Shown here one piece after another: positions 44,127 to 52,827 of a DNA stretch of 64,000 nucleotides. The translations under genes were made by a program, and so were the position numbers. Where the stretch lies: NCBI RefSeq assembly GCF_014200455.1, contig NZ_JACHBW010000016.1, positions 1-64,000 on the forward strand, in the 5' to 3' direction. Source of the DNA: Paraburkholderia bannensis. GTDB lineage: Bacteria; Pseudomonadota; Gammaproteobacteria; Burkholderiales; Burkholderiaceae. Positions within the stretch are counted from its first letter, which is position 1; every line of letters begins with the position of its first letter. A model generated the notes under the pieces. It was not told the DNA's origin. It did no database searches and worked only from the letters and a program-made list of their open reading frames with translations.

Positions 44127-45410
44127 ATGGCCGCCACCAATATCAAGGCACTGCGGGAGCGTCGTGACGCCACCGCAAAAAACCTCAACGCGCTGCTCGA
44201 AAACAACGGCGGCGACAAGTGGGGAACCGAGCAGCAAAAGATCTACGACGACGGCATGGCCGAAATCGAGCGCATCACCGCGGAGATCCAGCGTCATGAG
44301 GCGCTGATCCAGCAGGTTGCTGCGAACGCACTGAACGGCGACACGACCGAATACGCTTCGGGCCACGTGCGCAACGGTGGCCAGAGCGACGAGTCGCGCG
44401 CGCTGCGCGCCTATCTGTCGGGCGGCATCGCAGCGCTGGCCCCCGAAGACATCCAGCGCATGCGTGGCCGCATGACCCCGGATGTCGCGAACGCGATGCG
44501 CTTTTCGCCCCATGCGGCGATGTCGACGACGACGGGCTCCGAAGGCGGCTACACGGTCGCGACGGAGTACTACTCGCAGCTCACGCAGGCGATGAAAGCG
44601 TTCGGCGGCATCCTGGGCGTCGCGACGGAGTTCACGAGCGGCACCGGCGCGGATATGAACTTCCCGGCCGCAGACGCGACGGCGGAAATCGGCGAAATCG
44701 TTGGCCAGAATGCGGCCGTCGGCGCTGGCGATACGACGTTCCAGAACCTGTCGATGGCTGTCTACAAGTATTCGTCGAAAAAGATCGCCGTGCCGTTCGA
44801 ACTGCTGCAGGACAGCATGTTCGATATCGAAGGCTACATCAATGGTCTGCTCGCGCTACGCATCGGTCGCATCAGCGCGCTGCATTTCACGAAGGGCACG
44901 GGCAACGGTCAGCCGATGGGCCTCGTAACGGCTGCCCAGGTCGGCAAGGCCGGCGCTGCGGGTTCGGCGACGACCGTGGGCTACGACGATCTGGTCGATC
45001 TGGAGCACAGCGTTGATCCGGCCTATCGGAGCGGCGCACGCGTCGGCTTCATGATGCACGACGATTCGCTGAAGGTCGTTCGCAAGATCAAGGATGCCCA
45101 GGGCCGCCCGATCTTCGTGCCGGGCTACGAGCAGGGCAATCCTGGCGGCGCGCCGGATCGTCTGCTCAACCGTCCGATCACGATCTCGCAGGAAATGGAC
45201 CCGATGGCAGCGAACGCGAAGTCGATTGCGTTCGGTGACCTGTCGAAGTATCTGATCCGTCGCGTGATGGATCTGACGCTGTTCCGCATGGCCGACTCGA
45301 ACTTCATCACGTTAGGCCAGATCGGCTTCATCGCCTTCAACCGCCAGGGCGGCAACCTGATCGACATCGGCGGCGCCGTCAAGACGTACCAGAACGGCGC
45401 TGCAGCCTAA
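44127..45410 (+). CDS. Major capsid protein (HK97 fold)
   Basis: 427 residues. Coiled N-terminal delta-domain (1-125) probably removed by the protease. HK97 body with GGYTVATEYYSQL, KYSSKKIAVPFELLQDS and FVPGYEQGNPGG. Strong AAAGGAAACG ribosome site. Confidence 0.95.
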   Translation: MAATNIKALRERRDATAKNLNALLENNGGDKWGTEQQKIYDDGMAEIERITAEIQRHEALIQQVAANALNGDTTEYASGHVRNGGQSDESRALRAYLSGGIAALAPEDIQRMRGRMTPDVANAMRFSPHAAMSTTTGSEGGYTVATEYYSQLTQAMKAFGGILGVATEFTSGTGADMNFPAADATAEIGEIVGQNAAVGAGDTTFQNLSMAVYKYSSKKIAVPFELLQDSMFDIEGYINGLLALRIGRISALHFTKGTGNGQPMGLVTAAQVGKAGAAGSATTVGYDDLVDLEHSVDPAYRSGARVGFMMHDDSLKVVRKIKDAQGRPIFVPGYEQGNPGGAPDRLLNRPITISQEMDPMAANAKSIAFGDLSKYLIRRVMDLTLFRMADSNFITLGQIGFIAFNRQGGNLIDIGGAVKTYQNGAAA

Positions 45411-45475
45411 CTACGGCTGCAGTACCTGGGCGGCTTCGGTCGCCCGCGTTTAAACCCTACAGCATGGAGGTTTCG

Positions 45476-45838
45476 ATGGACCCGAACGGACTGGGCGGCG
45501 ATGCGCCGCAGGATGGACAGCAGGGCGATGCGACTGGGCAGGACGGGGCGCAGAAGCAGCCCGATGCGTCGCAGGGCGGCACGCCGCCCGACGATACGAA
45601 CACGGGTGATCCGAAAAGCGATCCGACGGCGGCTGTAGCGCCGACGTCGGCCACGACGGCGCCCACGCCGCCGGCAAGACGCCAGTCCGTGCAGGCGCGT
45701 GTGCTGCTGAAATGCGAGCACGGCAAGCCGAACGACGTTGTCGAGCTGACTGGCACGGCAGCGCGCGCGGCAGAACGCGCCGGGCAGGTCTGCACGCATC
45801 CGGATTCGGTTGCGTACGCGCTGAAACTCAAGCGCTAG
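45476..45838 (+). CDS. Head-associated hypothetical protein
   Basis: 120 residues. First 70 are Asp/Gly/Pro/Thr-rich and disordered. The rest, QARVLLKCEHGKPNDVVELTG, is a compact conserved-looking domain seen next to capsid genes. GGAGG ribosome site before 45476. May be a head decoration or completion factor. Confidence 0.6.
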   Translation: MDPNGLGGDAPQDGQQGDATGQDGAQKQPDASQGGTPPDDTNTGDPKSDPTAAVAPTSATTAPTPPARRQSVQARVLLKCEHGKPNDVVELTGTAARAAERAGQVCTHPDSVAYALKLKR

Positions 45839-45847
45839 GGAGGCGGG

Positions 45848-46390
45848 ATGGCAGCGAAGGTGACGGTGGGGCCCAGCGAAGAGGCGATCTCGCTCGAAGA
45901 GGCGCAGTTCCACGTTAAGGCGGATGCCGATCCCGACAACGACACGATTCTGAAACGGGCAATCGTGACGGCGCGGCAACGCGCCGAGCACGAGCTCGGC
46001 AGGCCGCTTCTGCCCCAGACGTGCGAAAAGCGCTTCGAAAGCTTTGAGCGCCGCATGTATCTGTGGGAGGACGTGACGAAAATCGTGTCGATCGAATACG
46101 TCGACGACGCTGGTGCTGATGCATCGCTTGGGCCGATGGATTTCTATCTGTCCGGCGCGTCGACTGCGCGCATTCTCGCTTCGTTGCCAGCGGCGCGCGA
46201 GGTGACGATCACGTTTGAATGCGGCGCGTTCGAATCCGACACCGTGCCCGAGTCGGTCATCGAGTGGATGCTTCTGCAGGTCGGCGCGATCAGCGAAAAC
46301 CGCTCGAGCGTCGACAGTGTGCAGACGTACGAGTTGCCCGGCCGCTTCACGGATGGGCTGCTCGACCGTTATCGCTTCCTTTCGGTGTAG
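45848..46390 (+). CDS. Head-tail connector (gp6-like)
   Basis: 180 residues. SLEEAQFHVKADADPDNDTILKRAI and ELGRPLLPQT are marks of the phage gp6-like connector family that rings the portal. Confidence 0.85.
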   Translation: MAAKVTVGPSEEAISLEEAQFHVKADADPDNDTILKRAIVTARQRAEHELGRPLLPQTCEKRFESFERRMYLWEDVTKIVSIEYVDDAGADASLGPMDFYLSGASTARILASLPAAREVTITFECGAFESDTVPESVIEWMLLQVGAISENRSSVDSVQTYELPGRFTDGLLDRYRFLSV

Positions 46391-46392
46391 CC

Positions 46393-46719
46393 ATGCGAAT
46401 CGGAAAACTGAACCGCCGCGTGTCGCTGCAGCAGCGCGGCACGCAGCGAGACGCAGCGGGCCAGCCCGTGGCGTCCTGGAGCGAGATCGCGCGACCGTGG
46501 GCGGATATTCGCTACCTCAACGGCAAGGAATATGCGACCTCCGGAACGATTGTCAGCGGCGCGACCGCGAGCGTGCGGATTCGTTATCGAACTGACGTGA
46601 CAGCCAGCATGCGTGTCGTATGCGGCGCGACGATTTTCAACATCCTCGCGGTGCTGCCCGACGAGGAAGGGCGTGACCACCTCGATCTCGCCTGCAACAC
46701 AGGGGTCAATGATGGCTGA
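46393..46719 (+). CDS. Head closure/adaptor protein
   Basis: 108 residues. IGKLNRRVSLQQRGTQRDAAGQ and WADIRYLNGKEYATSG match the phage head-tail joining family (SPP1 gp16-like). Confidence 0.85.
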   Translation: MRIGKLNRRVSLQQRGTQRDAAGQPVASWSEIARPWADIRYLNGKEYATSGTIVSGATASVRIRYRTDVTASMRVVCGATIFNILAVLPDEEGRDHLDLACNTGVNDG

Positions 46720-46981
46720 TCAAATTGCAACACCGTGGTCGCCTGCGGGCCGTGCACTCGTCGAACTGCTGACGCAGTGGTTTCCGGATGTTCGGGGCGC
46801 GTATAGCGTGGACATTCATCTGTGCGTCGACGAGCCGATCCGGCTGACGGTGCAGCGCCACGCGACGGAAGCGCCCGACTGCGATCCCACGCGGGAGCAG
46901 ATTACCGATGTAGCACAGCGGTTTGTGCTTTGTGAGGTGGAGAGCGACGCCGATGCCAGCGAAAACGACCGGCTTCGCTGA
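46712..46981 (+). CDS. Small hypothetical head-tail protein
   Basis: 89 residues, acidic, ATPWSPAGRALVELLTQWFPDVRG. Overlaps neighbours on both sides (46719 and 46953), which supports translation. Not recognised. Confidence 0.55.
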   Translation: MADQIATPWSPAGRALVELLTQWFPDVRGAYSVDIHLCVDEPIRLTVQRHATEAPDCDPTREQITDVAQRFVLCEVESDADASENDRLR

Positions 46982-47450
46982 ATTTGCGGCGATGCTGCGC
47001 CAGCTGCCCGCGGAGATCGGCGAAGCGCCGTTGCGGTCTGCGGCCGTGGCCGGTGGAACTATCTTTCGTGACGAGGCAGCGGCCCGTGCGCCGGACGGCG
47101 AAACGGGCAACCTGAAGCGCGCGCTGTACCTCAAGTTCATCGAGGAGCGCTCGAGCGCGACGCGAAAGGTCTATTACGTCAGCATCCGGCGCGGCACGAA
47201 GGACAAGGGCAGCAAACGCGGCGCGAATGACGTGGCGTACTACGGCCACATGGTCGAGTTCGGGCACTGGTATGTGCCGCCCAAGCCGAAGGGCGTGCGC
47301 TGGAAAGAGCATCGCGCGCAACACATCGGCAAAAAGTGGGTGCCGGCGAATCCGTTCCTGCGCCCGGCCTTCGAGGCGCGCCGCAGGGATGTCATCGACG
47401 CGATGCGCGAACGCCTGAAGCAAAGGCTGCTGGAGATTTTCAAGGGGTGA
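46953..47450 (+). CDS. HK97 gp10-like tail completion protein
   Basis: 165 residues. MVEFGHWYVPPKPKGVRW and NPFLRPAFEARRRDVI fit the HK97 gp10 family. GGAGAG before 46953. Confidence 0.88.
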   Translation: MPAKTTGFAEFAAMLRQLPAEIGEAPLRSAAVAGGTIFRDEAAARAPDGETGNLKRALYLKFIEERSSATRKVYYVSIRRGTKDKGSKRGANDVAYYGHMVEFGHWYVPPKPKGVRWKEHRAQHIGKKWVPANPFLRPAFEARRRDVIDAMRERLKQRLLEIFKG

Positions 47451-47454
47451 CAGC

Positions 47455-47826
47455 GTGCTCGAAATTGCATTGTGCGCAGCGCTCGACGCGCTTGCAGATG
47501 GCCGTGTCTTTCCCGACACGGCGCCCGAGGGCGTGCAGCGTCCGTTTATCACGTTCCAGGCCGTAGGCGGTCAGTCGAATGTGGTGATGGCCGGTCCGGG
47601 CGAGGCGCGAAACGCGCGTGTGCAGATCAACGTGTGGGCGAATACCCGCCTCGGCGCTGGCGCGCTGATGGAGCGTGTGCGGGCAACCGTCTGCGACCGC
47701 ACGAAGGCCGGTTCGCTCAACGGCACGCCGATTGGTGAGCCTGACTGGCTGCACGAGGACGATACCGACTGGTACGGCTCGCGCATGGATTTTTCGCTCT
47801 GGTACTCGCTGCAGCCGAACGCATGA
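47455..47826 (+). CDS. Tail terminator-like protein (DUF3168)
   Basis: 123 residues from a GTG at 47455. RPFITFQAVGG and RVQINVWANTR are DUF3168 features. Probably caps the tail tube. Confidence 0.85.
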   Translation: MLEIALCAALDALADGRVFPDTAPEGVQRPFITFQAVGGQSNVVMAGPGEARNARVQINVWANTRLGAGALMERVRATVCDRTKAGSLNGTPIGEPDWLHEDDTDWYGSRMDFSLWYSLQPNA

Positions 47827-47891
47827 CGCTGTAGTGATGGGCTGGTTGTCTTATGTGCCTGCAATTCGCAGGCTTTCTATTAGGAGTGCAT

Positions 47892-48371
47892 ATGGCTGAC
47901 GTAGTTGACGCAACCATCGCGCAGTACACGCCCACGCAGGGCATGCAGCTCCAGGTGTCGACGACGTCGTCGACGAACCTGGCGGACGAAACGCTAGCGT
48001 TCGCGGATCTCGCGGTTACGGTCAAGCAGCCGCAATACCAGGGTGCTGCGTCGTCGAAGATCGACGTGACGACGGTCGGTTCCAAGGCGAAGGAATACGC
48101 CCTTGGTCTGAGCGACCCGGGCACGTTCGCGATGTCGGGAAACTGGAAGACGAGCGATGCGGCGCAACAGGCTCTGATTACCGCGCACGCGGACAAGAAG
48201 CCGCGCATCTTCAAGACGACGTTTCCCGACAACTCGTCTTTCGTTTTTGCGGGCCTCGTCGATCAGTACACGTGGTCGGCTGACGTCGACAACGTCGTCA
48301 CGGGCACCTTCAACGTGCAGGTCACGGGCTCGGTACTGATCAACCAGCCGCCTGCCCAGGGAGGTAACTAA
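47892..48371 (+). CDS. Major tail tube protein
   Basis: 159 residues (MADVVDATIAQYTPTQG...). Beta-rich, with FKTTFPDNSSFVFAGLVDQYTWSAD and GTFNVQVTGSV, as in lambda gpV-like tube proteins. AGGAG before the ATG. Confidence 0.85.
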   Translation: MADVVDATIAQYTPTQGMQLQVSTTSSTNLADETLAFADLAVTVKQPQYQGAASSKIDVTTVGSKAKEYALGLSDPGTFAMSGNWKTSDAAQQALITAHADKKPRIFKTTFPDNSSFVFAGLVDQYTWSADVDNVVTGTFNVQVTGSVLINQPPAQGGN

Positions 48372-48373
48372 GC

Positions 48374-48799
48374 ATGAGCGCAACTGAACTGCGCGCCGCG
48401 CTGCTCGCGGCTAACGGTGGTTTTCGTCAGGAGCCGATCGCGCTGGGCGCGCTCGCGGCGGTCGTTCGCGAGCCGTCGGCTGACGACTGGCAGTTTGCGG
48501 GCGTCAAGGCGCGCGAATGGCTTGGCCTCGCTCCGGAAGCCGACCAGGCCGCCGTAATCGAGGCGGCGAAGGGTGACGCTGGCCGCGGCCTCGACGCAGC
48601 GTTTGTCGTGCGCGTGCTTTTCGACAAGAGCGGCGCACCGGTGTTTTCCGACGTCGATGCGGATGCGCTGCGCGCACAGTGGGGGCCGGAATACGCGCGA
48701 GTCGTATCGCGTGCCTTGCAACTGGCAAATCTCGATTCGCGCACGCCGCTGGCTGACGCAAAAAACGGCTTGCCCGAGACCCAGGCCGCCAGTTCCTGA
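48374..48799 (+). CDS. Tail assembly chaperone G
   Basis: 141 residues when translated without frameshift. Sits just before the tape measure gene, like lambda G. C-terminal end (DAKNGLPETQAASS) follows the slippery site. Confidence 0.83.
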   Translation: MSATELRAALLAANGGFRQEPIALGALAAVVREPSADDWQFAGVKAREWLGLAPEADQAAVIEAAKGDAGRGLDAAFVVRVLFDKSGAPVFSDVDADALRAQWGPEYARVVSRALQLANLDSRTPLADAKNGLPETQAASS

Positions 48800-49107
48800 T
48801 CGCGCTGGCACTGCGTTTCGGGCGCACGCCTGACGAGCTCGCGCGCACGCTGACGGCGCGTGAGTTCGTCGAGCTGCAGGCGTTCGATCAGGCGTCGCCG
48901 GTCGCTGACTGGCGATCCGACTTCAACGCTGCGTCGATCGTCACGGCGATCTATCGGGCCGCCGGTGCGCGCGCGGTCAAGATCGCCGATTGCATGCCGC
49001 CGTGGAAGTTTGGGAACGAGCCCGATAAGGAAGTCGCGCAGAAGACCTCCGCCTTGGGCGCCTTCAAGTCGTTTCTGTTGTCGAAGGTAGGAAAAAATGA
49101 GCGATGA
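48374..49107 (+). CDS. Tail assembly chaperone GT (-1 frameshift product)
   Basis: Heptamer A-AAA-AAC at 48760-48766 is in the zero frame as AAA AAC and is a classical -1 site. In the -1 frame the protein continues RQFLIALALRFGRTPDELA, LTAREFVELQAFDQ and ends SKVGKNER at 49107, a typical T domain that has no own start. The GT product would be about 243 residues. The stop lies inside the tape measure start. Confidence 0.85.
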
Positions 49108-52100
49108 GGTCGGCAAGGCAGTACTAAGTGTCGAAGCTGACGTCGACAAGCTTGACGTCAGCCTGCGGCAGGGCGCGGCGTCCGTCGAGCAGTTCGAGCG
49201 TACGGCGAAGCAATCTGCCGGCGCTGCTGCTGATTCGATCTCGGCGATCGGCGATTCCGCTGGCGAAGCTGCGACGAAGGTGAGCGTCGGCGGCCAGCGG
49301 ATTCTGGCGTCGCTGGAGCGGGAGGTCATTCAGACGACGCAGGGCAAGATAGCTTGGCTCGAGTATCGCGCCGCGAGGGCCGGCGTAGGCGACGAAGCCG
49401 CGCCGTTGATCGCGCAGTTGCGAGCGGCCGAAGCAGCTGCGGCAGCGCAGGCGGCTGCTTTTGGATCGGCGAGTGTGGCGTCGGCGCAGTTCGCCGAATC
49501 GGAAGAGCAGGCCTCGGAGCGCATTCGCGCAATGGTCACGCGCTCGCGCGAGCAGGTCGAGGCGATGAACGCTGTCGCGGACTCGGCCCAGCGGGCGGCG
49601 GCCAGCGTTGGCAGTGTAGGCGTTGGCACTGGCACCGCTGGCAAGTCGCGGCTTGCATCTGAGTTCGTGCCCGGGCCTGCGGCGACACAGACGGTGAGCA
49701 AGATGGCCGCGGCCGACGTGGCAGCGTTGCTCACGCAGATCGATCCCGCAGCGAAGAGGCTGGACGCGCTGGACGAGGCCGAAGAGAGACTGCGGTCGGC
49801 CTTCAAGTCCGGCGCAGTGGATGCCCAGACCTACAACGGCGCGCTCTCTAAGATCGGGTCGCAGCGCGAGGCTATCGCCAAGGTAAGCGAGGCTGGGCAA
49901 AAGGGCTCGTCGGTAATGTCGAGCCTCGCACGCAACAGTCACGGCGCGAGCGCCGAGCTGATGGTGCTCGGCCGTGAGGCCGCGAGCGGCAACTTTCACC
50001 GCATGGGCAGTTCGCTGAGCATCCTCGCGCAGCAGGCCGGGCTGGTGCAGCTTGCGTTCACGCCGATGGGCGCGGCGGTGCTCGGTGTGACGGGTGCGCT
50101 CGCGCTCGGCGCGGCCGGCTTCGTGAGCTACGAAAGCAAGGTCACATCCGCGAACCAGGCGATCATCGCCTCGGGCAACTATGCGGGCGTGACGGCGGGA
50201 TCGCTGCTGCAGATGGCAGACAGGATCGGCATCGCGACCGGGCGAGCTGGTGACGCCGCCACGATCCTCACGCGCTTGGCCGGCACGGGCAAGATTTCGT
50301 CGAATGCGCTGTCCAATGTCGGCGAAGCCGCGCTGGACATGGCGCAGGTGACCGGCGAAAACGCCGACAAGATGGCGGATTACTTCGCCAAAATCGGCGA
50401 CGGTGCGGGCAAGTTCGCTGGTGAAGTGCTCGACAAATATGGGCTGATCAGCGCGGCCACGTATGAGCGCGTTGCTGAGCTCGAGCAGCAGGGCGCGGCA
50501 GAGCAGGCGCAGGACGTTCTGGCTGAAGCGCTGAAGAACGCGTCGCAGCATCGCCTGGCTGAGTTGCAGAGCAGTCTCGGTAAGGTGCAAACCGCATGGG
50601 AGGACGCGCGGCACGCGGCAAGCACGGCGTGGCAATCCTTTTCGCAGGGCGTGGCTGGCGCGGCTGGTGCGTTGACGCCCGAGCAGGAGCTCGACGAGCG
50701 GCAGAAGTGGAAGGCTGGGCAGCTCGACTCGACTAACCTCGGGATCAGTTTCCACGACGCGATATCGGGCGACGGCAACGATGATCGAATCGCGCAACTG
50801 CAGCAGATCATCGAGAAAAACAAAGAGATCGCTCAGCAGCGCAGCCTCGACACTGAGGATGCGCGAGCGGGGAAAACGGCGTACACCGAGCTCGCGGCGG
50901 CAGCGAAGGCGGCGGAAACGCCCGCCGAGAAACTGCACGATGCGCAGCAAAAAATCATCAAGGATTGGGATGCGCTGTCCCGCACCAACCCGGACAGCAA
51001 CTTTCTGAAGACGCACACGCTGCAGGGGTTGCTGGATGCGACAGCGGCGGCGCACGCGAAGAAAGGCCCGGATGAGGGGCAAAACGTCATCAACGGGCAG
51101 TTGCGTTCCTATGACGATGACTATCGTGCGCGTGAGGACGCGCTCAAGACGTCGCTGACGCACGTTGAAAGTTTGCGTTCGCAAGGCCTGATTTCGCTGG
51201 AGTCGAGCCTTCAGCAGGCGCACGACCTCAGGCAGGCGGCGCTGGATGACGAGCTGGCGATTACGCAGAAGGCCGAAGAGGTAGCTGCGGGCAAAAAGCA
51301 GCTCTCGGCGCTGCAGAAGTATCAGGATCAGGAGAAAAAGATCCGGCAGGCGATGGTCGATAACGACCAGAAAACTGCCGACGATATCGCGACCGCTTAC
51401 ACCAAGCAGCAAGCCGCGGTCGAAGCCTATACGCAGGCGCTGCGCGTTCAGCTGGCCGCGCAGCAGAACGCTGTGGATATCGAGGTCAACGCGGTCTCGC
51501 AAGGCAGCGATCAGTCGTCGCTTGCGAAGCAGATCAACCAGATCCAGCAGCAGTACGCGGAGAAGTCGCGGCAGCTCGCGCAGCAACTGGGCAAGCCGAA
51601 CGGCATCAGCCAGGAGCAGTACGACGAGCAGCTCGCGCAGTTGCAGAAGTGGCAGTCGTCAGCGGTTGGAATCGTGACGAACGGCCACGAGGCGATGCTC
51701 GCTGCCGAGGGGAACTGGGCGAACGGTGCGAACCGTGCGCTCGAGGACTACGAGGCGAAGGCGGCCGACGTGGCGGGCCAGACTGCCGACGTCTTCACGA
51801 GTGCATTTTCCGGCATGGAGGACGCGCTCGTGCAGTTTACGTCGACGGGCAAGCTGAATTTTTCCAGCCTCGCAACGTCGATTCTCGCCGACATCGCGCG
51901 CATCGAGATCCGTGCGCTGGCATCGAACATCCTTGGCGGAAGCGGTCTCGGATCGTTGATCTCGGGCTTCATGGGGTCGTCCGGCACGTCTACATCGGCG
52001 CTCTCGGGCGTCACTTCGCTGTTCGGCGCGAGCTCGGCGGCAAGCTACACGTCGTCGGTCACGCCGTACGTATTTCACCTCGCCAGCGGCGGTCCGGTCT

Positions 52101-52480
52101 ACGGGCCAGGGACGTCCACGTCGGACTCCATTCCCGCAATGCTGTCCGATGGCGAGGGGGTGCTCAGCGCGCGCGGTATGGCTGCGCTCGGAGGCGTGCA
52201 GGTGTTGAACCGCCTTAACGAAGGCCGCGCGCTTGGGGGCTGGCAGCACTTCGCGACGGGCGGCGCGGTCGGCAGCGCGCAATCGGTCGATGTCCCGCAG
52301 TCGGGGTCCGGGCCACAGTTCAACCTCTCTTTCGGCGGGAAGCAGGGCGACAGCGTGTCGGACGCCGACATCATCGAGTTGCAGAAGATGCTTGATGGCT
52401 GGTGGGAGCAGAAGTTCGCTAGGCGGATGAAGGGCCAGGGTGGTGCTGCTTGGCGGCAGAAATACGGGAGCGTGGGCTAA
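49097..52480 (+). CDS. Tape measure protein
   Basis: 1127 residues. Ala/Gln-rich coiled coils with a hydrophobic segment (LAFTPMGAAVLGVTGALALGAA) near 320-350 and conserved C-terminal part with GPGTSTSDSIPAMLSDGEGVL. Sets tail length, later enters the host envelope. Overlaps the T domain by 11 bases. Confidence 0.94.
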   Translation: MSDEVGKAVLSVEADVDKLDVSLRQGAASVEQFERTAKQSAGAAADSISAIGDSAGEAATKVSVGGQRILASLEREVIQTTQGKIAWLEYRAARAGVGDEAAPLIAQLRAAEAAAAAQAAAFGSASVASAQFAESEEQASERIRAMVTRSREQVEAMNAVADSAQRAAASVGSVGVGTGTAGKSRLASEFVPGPAATQTVSKMAAADVAALLTQIDPAAKRLDALDEAEERLRSAFKSGAVDAQTYNGALSKIGSQREAIAKVSEAGQKGSSVMSSLARNSHGASAELMVLGREAASGNFHRMGSSLSILAQQAGLVQLAFTPMGAAVLGVTGALALGAAGFVSYESKVTSANQAIIASGNYAGVTAGSLLQMADRIGIATGRAGDAATILTRLAGTGKISSNALSNVGEAALDMAQVTGENADKMADYFAKIGDGAGKFAGEVLDKYGLISAATYERVAELEQQGAAEQAQDVLAEALKNASQHRLAELQSSLGKVQTAWEDARHAASTAWQSFSQGVAGAAGALTPEQELDERQKWKAGQLDSTNLGISFHDAISGDGNDDRIAQLQQIIEKNKEIAQQRSLDTEDARAGKTAYTELAAAAKAAETPAEKLHDAQQKIIKDWDALSRTNPDSNFLKTHTLQGLLDATAAAHAKKGPDEGQNVINGQLRSYDDDYRAREDALKTSLTHVESLRSQGLISLESSLQQAHDLRQAALDDELAITQKAEEVAAGKKQLSALQKYQDQEKKIRQAMVDNDQKTADDIATAYTKQQAAVEAYTQALRVQLAAQQNAVDIEVNAVSQGSDQSSLAKQINQIQQQYAEKSRQLAQQLGKPNGISQEQYDEQLAQLQKWQSSAVGIVTNGHEAMLAAEGNWANGANRALEDYEAKAADVAGQTADVFTSAFSGMEDALVQFTSTGKLNFSSLATSILADIARIEIRALASNILGGSGLGSLISGFMGSSGTSTSALSGVTSLFGASSAASYTSSVTPYVFHLASGGPVYGPGTSTSDSIPAMLSDGEGVLSARGMAALGGVQVLNRLNEGRALGGWQHFATGGAVGSAQSVDVPQSGSGPQFNLSFGGKQGDSVSDADIIELQKMLDGWWEQKFARRMKGQGGAAWRQKYGSVG

Positions 52481-52821
52481 TGGCTGATGTATTTGAGTGG
52501 GACCCCACTGTCGCGAACTTCTCTGGTACCGATACGGCGACCGTGCGTAAGGCGCAGTTCGGTGACGGCTACGCGCAGCGCGCGCCGGATGGGCTGAACA
52601 ACGTTGCGGGGTCGTTCGATCTGCAGTTCATCGGCGACGCCGCGAAGATCACTGCGATTCGAGCGTTCCTCATCGCGCACGGCGGCGCAACGTCCTTCCT
52701 CTGGACGCCACCTCTCGAAGCTGCACCTCTGCTTTTCACCTGCGCGACATGGAGTCGCCCGTCGAAAGACGGCGACATCTACACCATGACCGCAACGTTC
52801 GAACAAACCTTCGCACCGTAA
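52480..52821 (+). CDS. Minor tail protein M
   Basis: 113 residues. VRKAQFGDGYAQRAPDGLNN and FLWTPPLEAAPLLFTCATW are lambda gpM marks. TAATG overlap with the tape measure stop. Confidence 0.9.
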   Translation: MADVFEWDPTVANFSGTDTATVRKAQFGDGYAQRAPDGLNNVAGSFDLQFIGDAAKITAIRAFLIAHGGATSFLWTPPLEAAPLLFTCATWSRPSKDGDIYTMTATFEQTFAP

Positions 52822-52827
52822 CAACAT

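Noticed and set aside
49124..51586. 820-codon minus-strand frame opposite the tape measure gene
   Set aside because: Arg/Leu-rich shadow caused by high GC; the plus strand encodes a clear tape measure protein.
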